DNA from: Paenibacillus psychroresistens
GTDB lineage: Bacteria > Bacillota > Bacilli > Paenibacillales > NBRC-103111
Direction of reading: 5' to 3'
Length of the DNA stretch: 64,000 nt
Assembly: GCF_009728935.1 (NCBI RefSeq)
Contig: NZ_CP034235.1
Location: forward strand, 4,874,001-4,938,000
The position numbers and the translations under genes were made by a program. How positions within the stretch are numbered: position 1 is the first letter of the stretch; each line of letters begins with the position of its first letter. This document shows, in pieces, positions 8,122 to 16,320 of this stretch. Below the pieces are notes generated by a model. That model made no database searches. It was not told the DNA's origin and saw nothing but the letters and a program-made list of their open reading frames with translations.

Positions 8122-8863
8122 TTTCTTTGCCTCCTCTAAGCTGCTGAAGCTCGTCCTCCGTCAATTCACGGTATTCCCCAGGAGCAAGATACTCATCGAG
8201 CTTCAAGCTTCCCATCGATATTCGTTTGAGAAAGGTAACCTTTTTGCCAACGGCTATAAACATTCTTTTGACCTGGTGGAATTTCCCCTCCATTATAGTC
8301 AGCTCAATCTTAGAATTCTTAAGTAAAGAAGGATCACCGGCTACCAGTATAACTAGCTTGGCAGGCATAGTGACATATCCGTCATCCAGCTCTACCCCTT
8401 GAGCAAATACAGCTTGATCCGATTCATCTACAAGTCCTGTTACCTCTGCATAATAAGTCTTGGCCACGTGCTTCTTGGGAGAAAGTAAATTATGCGCAAG
8501 CTTGCCGTCATCTGTTAGCAAAAGTAAGCCTTCCGTATCTTTATCCAACCGCCCAACTGGAAACAAAGCCATATGCGCAAAAGGCGGCTCTAACAAATCC
8601 AACACAGTCCGTTCACGACTATCCTCAGTTGCAGAGATAACTCCTTGCGGTTTGTTCAACATTAAATAGGTTTGAGCTTGAAAATGTACCTTTTCTCCCT
8701 CTACTTCGATTTGATCCGTGTCTGGGTTCACTTGTAGTCCGCTGTCTTTTATAGCTTTTCCATTCACAGTAACAGCATGGCGTTTAACAAGCAGCTTAAT
8801 TTCACTGCGAGTCCCATATCCGGAATGTGCTAATATTTTATCCAAACGCTGTGTTGTTTTCAT
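8111..8863 (-). CDS. Ribosomal small-subunit pseudouridine synthase, RsuA/RluB family
   Basis: An N-terminal S4 RNA-binding domain (RLDKILAHSGYGTRSEIK, ~5-22) is followed by the synthase domain. The catalytic Asp is in VGRLDKDTEGLLLLT near 98-112. The length of about 250 residues fits RsuA, which modifies U516 of 16S rRNA, although RluB/RluE activity cannot be excluded. The ATG at 8863 overlaps the stop of the upstream RsmF gene as ATGA; a start at 8878 is also open. It forms an rRNA-modification operon with that gene. Confidence 0.88.
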   Translation of the reverse strand: MKTTQRLDKILAHSGYGTRSEIKLLVKRHAVTVNGKAIKDSGLQVNPDTDQIEVEGEKVHFQAQTYLMLNKPQGVISATEDSRERTVLDLLEPPFAHMALFPVGRLDKDTEGLLLLTDDGKLAHNLLSPKKHVAKTYYAEVTGLVDESDQAVFAQGVELDDGYVTMPAKLVILVAGDPSLLKNSKIELTIMEGKFHQVKRMFIAVGKKVTFLKRISMGSLKLDEYLAPGEYRELTEDELQQLRGGKENEL

Positions 8864-10272
8864 GCCATCCATCTCCATCCTGCCGGATACTCATTTTTAA
8901 TCATGCCCTCTTGCCATTTTCCCCAACCTGCAGGAAAGCCATCAATACAAATTAAGCAATGCCCTTTAACCGGGCTATCTACGTGCTTTCGTTCAATACT
9001 TTGTTCATCTGCCATGATGGTTTCGCCCTTTAGATAACGAATCGCATCACCGTCCGTAGAATTAAGCTGTAAGACTCTTATCGCTTCATCCGCATGTAAT
9101 CCCATCGCTAGAGCGTGAGCAGGCTCAAAACGATTCTTACGAACAGCTCCCATGTACCAGCCTGGTTTAATAACCTTAATCCCGTCCAGACTTGGTAAGC
9201 CCTCGGGCATTAAATAAAGATGCTCTCCATAAAGCTTTTCTACGCCTGGCATTTCAAGCAACAATTGATCCTTACAAAACTGATGAAAAGGTGTTAAATC
9301 GATCTCAATGGGTTTAACAGCCGGTTTAGTTGGTCTTTTAGAAGGAATCTCAGGTGTTGGTTCTTCAAGTGTGGCTCTATCTGTTTTTTCACCTTTACGC
9401 TGCAGCACGGCTACATAATGGCCTTCGCCCTTAAGCAAATGAGGCCACAAACGTGCTGAACCATCCTTGGATGAAACAAAGCCAAAGTCTGCTTCAATCG
9501 GAACCACAGAGAAATCAGAAGACTCCTCAATAAATTGTGCGATCATTTCTTCATTTTCTTCCGGAGAGAATGTACAAGTTGAATAAACCAGCCGGCCTCC
9601 AGGAGCCAGCATAACCCCAGCAGATTTCAGAATATCCCGCTGCATGAGTGCATATTTAGCTGCGGAATTTAGATCCCACTGCTTAACCATCTCCTCTTCC
9701 TTACGGAACATTCCTTCCCCTGAACACGGCGCATCCACCAATATTTTATCAAAATAATCTTTAAACACCCGCTCAAGTCGATTCGGCAGTTCATTCAAAA
9801 CAACTGCATTGCGCACTCCGAACAATTCAAGATTCTTGACTAACGGTTTGACCCGATCAGCATGGTTATCATTAACAACAATTAATCCGGTTTGCTTAAG
9901 CTTCGCGGCAATTTGCGTTGATTTCCCGCCTGGCGCAGCACATAAATCAAGCACCTTATCTCCTGGCTGGATATCCAAAAACTCAACAGGAGCCATTGCA
10001 GTAGGCTCTTGAATGTAATAAAGCCCTGCATTATAGTAAGGGTGCTTTCCTGGACGCTCTCCCTCTTCGTAGTAGAAGCCTTCCTTCGCCCAAAGAATCT
10101 CACTCAACTGAAATGGCGACAATCGTTTAAATTTCTCCACGGAAACCTTAAGCGTATTAATTCGCAGACCGTAATATCTGGGCTCTGAATAGGAAGCGAG
10201 AAATGCAGGAAATTGATCCTGAAGCAGCACTTTCATTTTGTCAACGAATGCTGCTGGTAAGTGCTCGGACAT
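8860..10272 (-). CDS. RsmF-type rRNA (cytosine-C5) methyltransferase, copy 2
   Basis: 470 residues, architecture as the gene at 4918-6288: SAM site LDLCAAPGGKSTQIA near 107-121, LVDAPCSGEGMFRKEEE near 181, and nucleophile motif STCTFSPEENEE near 230. A poly-Pro/Lys linker at ~300-325 (TPEIPSKRPTKPAVKP) separates the catalytic and C-terminal RNA-binding parts and is absent from copy 1. AAGGAG lies about 10 bases before the ATG. Co-transcribed with RsuA and a HAD phosphatase. Both copies keep all catalytic residues, so divergent rRNA targets are likely. Confidence 0.9.
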   Translation of the reverse strand: MSEHLPAAFVDKMKVLLQDQFPAFLASYSEPRYYGLRINTLKVSVEKFKRLSPFQLSEILWAKEGFYYEEGERPGKHPYYNAGLYYIQEPTAMAPVEFLDIQPGDKVLDLCAAPGGKSTQIAAKLKQTGLIVVNDNHADRVKPLVKNLELFGVRNAVVLNELPNRLERVFKDYFDKILVDAPCSGEGMFRKEEEMVKQWDLNSAAKYALMQRDILKSAGVMLAPGGRLVYSTCTFSPEENEEMIAQFIEESSDFSVVPIEADFGFVSSKDGSARLWPHLLKGEGHYVAVLQRKGEKTDRATLEEPTPEIPSKRPTKPAVKPIEIDLTPFHQFCKDQLLLEMPGVEKLYGEHLYLMPEGLPSLDGIKVIKPGWYMGAVRKNRFEPAHALAMGLHADEAIRVLQLNSTDGDAIRYLKGETIMADEQSIERKHVDSPVKGHCLICIDGFPAGWGKWQEGMIKNEYPAGWRWMA

Positions 10273-10306
10273 CAGTGGTCATCTCCTTATTAGCAACTGA
10301 AATAAA

Positions 10307-10337
10307 ACAACAAAACCGGCTACGTTAACCGTGCCGG
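10307..10337 (-). terminator. Intrinsic terminator overlapping the DUF309 stop
   Basis: On the minus strand CCGGC (10337-10333) pairs with GCCGG (10320-10316), followed by TTTTGTTG. The loop contains the stop codon of the DUF309 gene. Confidence 0.55.
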
Positions 10338-10726
10338 AGAATAGCTGCAGCAAGCTGCTCTTCAAGATTTGGGTCTAACACGCTAATATTCAAATCATAG
10401 AATTCAAACGGCTCCGTAGTAATATTAAGCAGCTTTTGTACGTAAACTCGACTCTCTTCAACGATCTTTGCCAAATCAATCCCTAGAATTGGACTTGCAA
10501 AATGCTGCAATTTATCGATACCCTGTGAGAATAGCTTAATCGACCCGCCAACGTTCCCATTCCAGTGGTGGTACAATCCAACGGCAATCTGCAATAAACC
10601 TTGGTAGAGAGGTTTACGCCCCTCCTCGAGCCACAATTCTTCCATAACCTCATGACATTCAAAATAATCCCGTTCTATATTAAAATAATAGATAAAATCC
10701 ACGTATAAGCGATCATAACCTTGCAT
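10325..10726 (-). CDS. DUF309 domain protein (133 aa)
   Basis: Carries the DUF309 signature: FNIERDYFECHEVMEELW near residue 13, then LYQGLLQIAVGLYHHWNGN near 38. The small helical domain often occurs alone in Firmicutes; its function is unknown. The conserved His/Glu of ECHEVMEELW suggest a metal or ligand site, which is inference. It follows the RelQ-like gene by 28 bases on the same strand. Confidence 0.85.
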   Translation of the reverse strand: MQGYDRLYVDFIYYFNIERDYFECHEVMEELWLEEGRKPLYQGLLQIAVGLYHHWNGNVGGSIKLFSQGIDKLQHFASPILGIDLAKIVEESRVYVQKLLNITTEPFEFYDLNISVLDPNLEEQLAAAILRHG

Positions 10727-10754
10727 CCATTCCTAGCTTCCTTTCGTCCTTCCA

Positions 10755-11561
10755 TTAACGCTTCTGATTATCTTTTTTGGCACGTGCCAATGCCACTTCA
10801 ATGTCCAAGGAAAGCTCTGTCATGTTCCATGATGCATCATTTTCCCACAGTTCATTAAACCGCAGCTGAAATTGCGCAGCCTCACGAACTCGATGGTAGA
10901 AATACAGCTCTTGAATGTCATTCAACACTTTAGAAACCAAATTGGATTTATCCTCAAACAAGCGCTGTGATTCCATAATCTCATTACGGATGCTAGACAT
11001 TTCTTCATCCAGCAAATAGGCAGCTTCTGCTGCTTTACTCAAGCGCAAAGTCACATTCTCCGGTAAACTCTCTTTATATTTATAATTCAAGGAGTGCTCA
11101 ATCGTTGCCCAGAAATTCATCGCCAATGTCCGAATTTGAATTTCGGCCAATACTTTTTTAATTCCTAATGAAGTTTGAACCGGATACTCAATTATAATAT
11201 GGTAGCTTCGGTAGCCGCTTGGCTTCTTATTCACTACATAATCTTTGACATAAATCACTTTCATATCCTGTCTCATTGAGATCAGCTCATGAATCCGCTC
11301 GATATCCTCAACAAATTGGCACATAATCCGAATTCCAGTGATATCCTCAATGCCTGTTTCAATTTGGTCCATGGGGACGTTTAGTTTTTTAGCTTTATCA
11401 AGAATACTGGATTTCCGTTTGATTCTGCCGGTCACGAATTCGATAGGTGTATATTCCTCACGGCTTTTCAGCTCAGAGCGCAAAATTTTGAATTTAACCT
11501 TTAGTTCCTCAAGTGCCTGCTCATAGGGGAGTAAAAATTTGTCCCAATCTCGTGCATCCAT
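10755..11561 (-). CDS. relQ: Small alarmone synthetase, RelQ/YjbM type
   Basis: A single-domain (p)ppGpp synthetase that transfers pyrophosphate from ATP to GDP or GTP. RIKRKSSI near 47 matches the ATP-binding loop, EDITGIRIM near 72 carries the metal-binding Asp region, SGYRSYH near 114 holds the GDP-stacking Tyr, and AEIQIRT near 138 holds the second catalytic Glu. There is no HD hydrolase, TGS or ACT domain. At 268 residues it is longer than B. subtilis YjbM, mostly through a helical C-terminus that may serve tetramer formation. GGAGGATTCCGG precedes the ATG. Confidence 0.88.
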   Translation of the reverse strand: MDARDWDKFLLPYEQALEELKVKFKILRSELKSREEYTPIEFVTGRIKRKSSILDKAKKLNVPMDQIETGIEDITGIRIMCQFVEDIERIHELISMRQDMKVIYVKDYVVNKKPSGYRSYHIIIEYPVQTSLGIKKVLAEIQIRTLAMNFWATIEHSLNYKYKESLPENVTLRLSKAAEAAYLLDEEMSSIRNEIMESQRLFEDKSNLVSKVLNDIQELYFYHRVREAAQFQLRFNELWENDASWNMTELSLDIEVALARAKKDNQKR

Positions 11562-11614
11562 CCGGAATCCTCCATTCTATCTATACGGAAAACGAATATT
11601 AGTTTATCCGATAT

Positions 11615-12721
11615 TCATCCTAGTTTCGGGTGGTCAGCTCCAATGGCTTGCGAAATATGTGAATATCCATCCCGAGCCAACAATTGCAAAAGTCCTTTGT
11701 TCAATCGTTTGATCAAGCTTGGCCCCTCATAAATCAACGCAGTATAGACTTCAACTAAGCTAGCTCCTGCTCGTATTTTATCATAAGCATCCTCAGCCGT
11801 AAAAACACCACCGCATCCAATGATCGGCAGCGTCCCATTCGTCTGCTTATAAATTTGCCTAATAATTTCCGTTGATCGGTTCGTTAACGGTTTCCCACTT
11901 AATCCGCCTGCCTCAGTTGCATTAACATGCTGTAGTCCATCCCGATTTAATGTTGTGTTCGTGGCAATAACTCCAGTGATACCACTCTGTACAATGGTTT
12001 CAATCATATAACTCAATTCTTCCACGCTGACATCTGGCGCTATTTTTACCCATATTGGTTTATTACTGCCGCCATGTCGGTTGCGCTGTATACTCATCTC
12101 TTCTTTGACTGCTTCCAGTAATATACGCAGTTCTTCGCCATGTTGTAAACTACGCAGACCAGGAGTATTAGGTGAGCTGATATTCACTACAAAAAAATCG
12201 CCCTCTGCATATAAATGCCGAATACAGGCACGATAATCATCAACCGCATCTTCGTTGGCTGTGACTTTGTTTTTGCCAATATTAACAGCAACCGGTATTA
12301 TATAGGGTTTGGCCTTTTTCAAATTGACTGCCATTTGATCTGCGCCAACATTATTAAAGCCCATTCGATTAATAATAGCCGTATCTATAGGTAAGCGGAA
12401 TAAACGCGGCAAGGGATTACCTGGCTGCTCTTTAGGTGTAATTGTACCTACTTCCATAAAACCAAAACCAATTGAAGAAAATCCAGCAACAGCTACTGCA
12501 TTCTTGTCTAAGCCTGCCGCCAAACCGATTGGATTGGGAAATTCAATCCCTCCGAGCTTAATGGTTAGCTTTTTCTGCTTGCTCATCCCATATAACATTC
12601 TCAGTAGACTTATACCGCCTGGGATTTTCTCAGCCAAAGAAAGGCCGTGTATAGTAAGATGATGTGCCTTCTCAGCACTTAAACCAAATAATAGGGGACG
12701 AAGCAGCTTTCTGTAAAACAT
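11615..12721 (-). CDS. pyrD: Dihydroorotate dehydrogenase (quinone), class 2 PyrD
   Basis: Oxidises dihydroorotate to orotate with FMN and reduces membrane quinone. The class 2 N-terminal membrane-docking helix is seen at 1-30 (FYRKLLRPLLFGLSAEKAHHL). Other family motifs are GLAAGLDKNA near 65, INRMGFNN near 110 and the catalytic Ser of NISSPNTPGL near 180. The TTG at 12727 is in frame, but the ATG at 12721 is the likelier start. It is not in a pyr operon here. Many Bacillales rely on the NAD-linked class 1B enzyme, so this may be a second, respiratory-chain-coupled enzyme. Confidence 0.92.
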   Translation of the reverse strand: MFYRKLLRPLLFGLSAEKAHHLTIHGLSLAEKIPGGISLLRMLYGMSKQKKLTIKLGGIEFPNPIGLAAGLDKNAVAVAGFSSIGFGFMEVGTITPKEQPGNPLPRLFRLPIDTAIINRMGFNNVGADQMAVNLKKAKPYIIPVAVNIGKNKVTANEDAVDDYRACIRHLYAEGDFFVVNISSPNTPGLRSLQHGEELRILLEAVKEEMSIQRNRHGGSNKPIWVKIAPDVSVEELSYMIETIVQSGITGVIATNTTLNRDGLQHVNATEAGGLSGKPLTNRSTEIIRQIYKQTNGTLPIIGCGGVFTAEDAYDKIRAGASLVEVYTALIYEGPSLIKRLNKGLLQLLARDGYSHISQAIGADHPKLG

Positions 12722-12838
12722 TTGCAAACACTCATTTCTAATTTAAATATTCTCTTGAGTATTTTATATGTTTCATCTCCAAAAGGGAAGTACAATTCAC
12801 ACATTTTGTCATTACAAGCAAAATATTTATCTAAATAG

Positions 12839-12894
12839 ATTGTCCTAAAACGTTTACATTATGGTAATATAAAATAAATAGATATAGAGAGGTT
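12839..12894 (+). promoter_or_regulatory. Promoter and possible cre-like site before the 42-aa gene
   Basis: A -10-like TGGTAATAT lies near 12863-12871, and AGAGAGG at about 12886-12892 serves as RBS. AATGTAAACGTTTT, read on the minus strand around 12847-12860, differs from the CcpA cre pattern at one conserved base. This region is also upstream of pyrD on the other strand. Confidence 0.35.
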
Positions 12895-12901
12895 GATATC
12901 C

Positions 12902-13030
12902 ATGTTAAAAAAGAAGCCCATGCAACGCAAAAAGCAAGAAGAAATCAACAAAAAAGCGTTAATATGGATCGGTGCCTCTGCTGGTGCAATTATTATCATT
13001 ATGGCAGTACTTCTAATTGTTTACACTTAA
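12902..13030 (+). CDS. Small single-pass membrane protein (42 aa)
   Basis: A 42-codon gene with a lysine-rich start (MLKKKPMQRKKQEEINKK) and one long hydrophobic helix (~20-40, ending IIIIMAVLLIVYT). AGAGAGG stands nine bases before the ATG. By the positive-inside rule the N-terminus is cytoplasmic. Its stop overlaps that of the convergent L,D-transpeptidase gene within TTAA. Not a named family to my knowledge; it could be an envelope or complex-associated small protein. Confidence 0.65.
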   Translation: MLKKKPMQRKKQEEINKKALIWIGASAGAIIIIMAVLLIVYT

Positions 13031-14535
13031 TTCAACCATTTATAAATCCGACCTGGATTCGTTTCCTCTTCTGTATGAGGGGAATGAAACCGGGTTTTTT
13101 CCGTTGTTGGCTCTAGTGGCAGCTTTACCTTACCGATAGTTACCTTCGTCCCAAGCGGGGCCATATCGAATAACTCTTCAATATCTTCCTTCAGCATCCG
13201 GATACAGCCCAGTGACTCGTCCAATCCTATACTGGATGGCTTATTCGTACCATGGATCGCGTAAAGGGTGTCAGAAAGCGTCATCCCACGACTGCCAAAA
13301 TCTCCATTGTCATGCCCATTTGGACTGCGAACTTTCTCCGTAATCGTAAAGCTGCCTTGCGGTGTTTTCTCGCCGCCTAGACCAATTGAATATTTACGAA
13401 CAATAACCTTTCCGCTGACTAATGCCAATTGATGCGTTTGAGGATCAACTACAATTTCCAATGGGTCATCTAGCGGTGGTACAATTTCATAATTTGCAGT
13501 CGCATTCTGAGCAGCAGCTGGTTTTGCAGTCGCTTTAGGTATTGTAGAAGGTTTAGAATCATCTGTTGGCAGCTTCACTTCATCTTCTGGCTGATTAGTA
13601 GCCATTGGTAGTGGAGTCGGATTGATGTCCACTATAGGATTGTTTTTCATTATAACTTTATGAGAATCAGCAACTGTGTAATAAGGATATGCTTTTCTCA
13701 TGACTTCACTTAATCCTGGGATAATATTCTTTGGGTAATCATTAGTCATTGAATCTGCTTTTGCTGGCAATTTCCCATTTGCTTTTTCATAAGCAGCCAT
13801 CGTTGATCTTAGTACACTTAGTTGTTCTTGCTGTTGCTTCCAGCTTTTCACCGTCCGTAGTGCAGCAGCTCCACCAACTGCCGTACATTCACACACGGCG
13901 CTATCATGATAGCTAACGATTAGTTTACCTGAATTTGCGTCTCTTTCAGCGGAAAGCAGTGGGGCTGGTGTTTTTTGCCACATTACCCATTGTCCATCCG
14001 CACTTTTAGGAGCTTTTACTATAATAGATAGTTTTTTTTCTTTACCATTAGGTGTAATCATCGTATTTAAAGCTTTTTGAATGTCATTGGAAATACTGCC
14101 ATCCTCGATATAGAAAACATTTAAACCGCTCTCCAAATCAGCTTCAGCTACAGCTATGTCTTCCAAATCCTCGCTCGCTTCTTCAAGTGCATCTGCAGGC
14201 AAATAGGTTAAAGCGAATATGACTAATGAAGCCACAATGACAGCTCGATAAGCGATCTTAATTCTTTGCTTCAACCTGTTCATCTTATGTACTATTTTCT
14301 GTTCTGGAATTGAATTGGGATCCAATGCTTTTTCAGAAGCATCTAACTGTATCGGGTTTGTCATCTCAAAAGCGCTATATACATCACCAGCTTGAGCAAA
14401 ACAATACTTGGCTTTGCCTTCTTTGCCCTGTGATTCATATTGTTTTCCAAGTAAATACCAGCCCATTTTATTCTCTGGATGGACCTTTACAAAATTCTTC
14501 AGATATAACGGATCCTCTTGTTCCAAGCCTTCCAA
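13027..14535 (-). CDS. L,D-transpeptidase (YkuD fold) with TPR-like N-terminus and membrane anchor
   Basis: A bitopic cell-wall enzyme. The cytoplasmic part looks TPR-like (HPENKMGWYLLGKQYESQGK), one membrane helix follows (AYRAVIVASLVIFALTYL), then a long extracellular stalk with a Pro/Thr/Ala linker. The C-terminal YkuD domain has HGTNKPSSIG and the catalytic Cys in ESLGCIRML. It should cross-link peptidoglycan or attach proteins to it. A frame to 14601 is open, but a TATA-like -10 near 14565 and a GGGGGG ribosome site argue for the TTG at 14535; 14559 is an alternative. It follows the FecR and NHL genes on the same strand. Confidence 0.85.
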   Translation of the reverse strand: MEGLEQEDPLYLKNFVKVHPENKMGWYLLGKQYESQGKEGKAKYCFAQAGDVYSAFEMTNPIQLDASEKALDPNSIPEQKIVHKMNRLKQRIKIAYRAVIVASLVIFALTYLPADALEEASEDLEDIAVAEADLESGLNVFYIEDGSISNDIQKALNTMITPNGKEKKLSIIVKAPKSADGQWVMWQKTPAPLLSAERDANSGKLIVSYHDSAVCECTAVGGAAALRTVKSWKQQQEQLSVLRSTMAAYEKANGKLPAKADSMTNDYPKNIIPGLSEVMRKAYPYYTVADSHKVIMKNNPIVDINPTPLPMATNQPEDEVKLPTDDSKPSTIPKATAKPAAAQNATANYEIVPPLDDPLEIVVDPQTHQLALVSGKVIVRKYSIGLGGEKTPQGSFTITEKVRSPNGHDNGDFGSRGMTLSDTLYAIHGTNKPSSIGLDESLGCIRMLKEDIEELFDMAPLGTKVTIGKVKLPLEPTTEKTRFHSPHTEEETNPGRIYKWLN

Positions 14536-14604
14536 TTCGCACACCCCCCACTTCTTCATTTTATATATCGGAAAAAAGCAGCGGTTTTTGAAGAAAACCA
14601 ATAT

Positions 14605-14639
14605 AAAAATCGCCTCTCCATTATTTCTGGAAAGGCGAT
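14605..14639 (-). terminator. Intrinsic terminator after the NHL-repeat gene
   Basis: On the minus strand ATCGCCTTTCC (14639-14629) pairs with GGAGAGGCGAT (14619-14609), then TTTTAT. It separates the FecR-NHL unit from the L,D-transpeptidase gene. Confidence 0.8.
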
Positions 14640-14669
14640 CCTTAGATAAACATTGGCAAATCCATAAAA

Positions 14670-16262
14670 TTAGTTACGTAAAATGGCTGTGTGGTTCTTC
14701 TGATTCCATTCCACATTTAGACCAACTTGTTCTGCAAAAAAGCGAACTGGAATTAATGTACGATTATCTTTTGCAATTATATAAGGTGCAACATCGATTG
14801 TTGTAATTACGTCAGCTTTATCTTTTTCAATCGTAGTTACTGTCTTAGCTCCAATAGCCATCTTGATAGTTACTGTGCCTTTAGTCATTTCTATGATTTG
14901 CCCTTCAGCCGTATATTTCACTTCATAACCTAATGCTTCAGCAATCGCACGGAATGGAACCATCGTACGTGATGCTTTAATCTCAGCTTTGGAATCAAAT
15001 ACTACGGATTTGCCATTATAAACGACTTTGATTGAATCATCCTTAGCTAAGTCAGCTGGCAATTGATAAGGTGTAATCGAGCGAATTTTATTGTTGAAGG
15101 AATCCGTGACAAGAATAGTGCCATCTGCTGCTACTGCAACATCTGTAGGAACGCTAAATTGTGTGGAACGCTCAACACCATTAGCTTCACCAGCGAATTG
15201 ATCTGCATCCCCCGCAATTGTTGATACTTTACCGTTGTATAAGTAACGTATGGAATGGTTTAAGCTATCTGCAATTAGTAATCCACCTTCATCTGTAACT
15301 GTGATACCAAGAGGACTATCAAACATCGCCTTAGCTGCATCTCCATCCGCATAGTCTCCAACTACATTGATTTTAGCAGTTTCATATGACCCACTACCTG
15401 CAACTGTTGTCACTTGGCCAGATGCCAAATCAATGTAACGAATTTTTTGGTTGCCTGTATCACTTACATATAAATTGCCTTTAGCATCAATCGCAATCCC
15501 AGAAGGTTCATTAAACTTAGCTTGAGTAAGCGCCCCATCCAAGTAATCCCCAGCAGCAATTGTTTGACCTGAAGCTATTAGTACTTTACGGTCCGATGCT
15601 GCATTTAACGTAGTTACAGTTCCATCTGCTGTAATTTTACGAATGGCATTGTTCAAGGTATCTGCAACATAGACAGTACCATCTTTAGCAACTGCAAGAT
15701 CAGTAGGATGATTGAATTTCGCTTCCTTGCCAACAGCATTAACATTTCCTTGAACACCATTACCAGCAAGAATTGTTACAGTTCCAGTCGCATCAATCAC
15801 ACGAATCGCGTGATTATCTGTATCAGCTATATAAATCGATCCATTAACACCAAGTGCAATTCCATTGGGGTGATTAAAAAATGATAAGTCTGAAGTCCCA
15901 TCCAATAAACCGCCAACCGGGAATCCTTGTGCATCCTTCTCTACCGATGCGCCAGCTAATGTCGTTACCTTGCCTGCCGCAATTTTACGAATCACTTGGC
16001 TGTTGGAATCAGAAACAATAATCGAACCGTCTGCAGCAACTAGGATCGATTGTGGGGAACGGAACAGAGAAGCAAGCGCTTCTCCATTCGTTGTCCCTGC
16101 ATCCCCAGTACCTGCAACATTCAAACTACTAGACAATAACTGATTGGAATCCTTTGAGGAGAAAACACCATCTTTGGAAATGCTTGCTGATGCAATGCTT
16201 GTCCCGCCTACTAAAGCTGCAGTAAGCAGCGAACTTATAACAACACTTTTAATTCTTTTCAT
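14670..16262 (-). CDS. Secreted NHL-repeat beta-propeller protein with copper-amine-oxidase-N stalk domain
   Basis: A signal peptide (MKRIKSVVISSLLTAALVGG, cut near ASA) is followed by five or six NHL repeats at ~60-390. Each has the pattern PxGIAVxxxGxxYVADTxNxxIRxI, seen for example in HPTDLAVAKDGTVYVADTLN. The last ~125 residues form the copper-amine-oxidase-N-like domain: SRTMVPFRAIAEALGYEVKY and RTLIPVRFFAEQVGLNVEW. Such stalk domains are common on Paenibacillus surface proteins and are not catalytic. The propeller probably binds a ligand or partner. It follows the FecR gene by 58 bases. Confidence 0.88.
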   Translation of the reverse strand: MKRIKSVVISSLLTAALVGGTSIASASISKDGVFSSKDSNQLLSSSLNVAGTGDAGTTNGEALASLFRSPQSILVAADGSIIVSDSNSQVIRKIAAGKVTTLAGASVEKDAQGFPVGGLLDGTSDLSFFNHPNGIALGVNGSIYIADTDNHAIRVIDATGTVTILAGNGVQGNVNAVGKEAKFNHPTDLAVAKDGTVYVADTLNNAIRKITADGTVTTLNAASDRKVLIASGQTIAAGDYLDGALTQAKFNEPSGIAIDAKGNLYVSDTGNQKIRYIDLASGQVTTVAGSGSYETAKINVVGDYADGDAAKAMFDSPLGITVTDEGGLLIADSLNHSIRYLYNGKVSTIAGDADQFAGEANGVERSTQFSVPTDVAVAADGTILVTDSFNNKIRSITPYQLPADLAKDDSIKVVYNGKSVVFDSKAEIKASRTMVPFRAIAEALGYEVKYTAEGQIIEMTKGTVTIKMAIGAKTVTTIEKDKADVITTIDVAPYIIAKDNRTLIPVRFFAEQVGLNVEWNQKNHTAILRN

Positions 16263-16320
16263 AGGTTTCTCCTTTATTGGTTAGATGTTCTGTTGGTAAC
16301 TATTTCTTTTATTAATTTTA

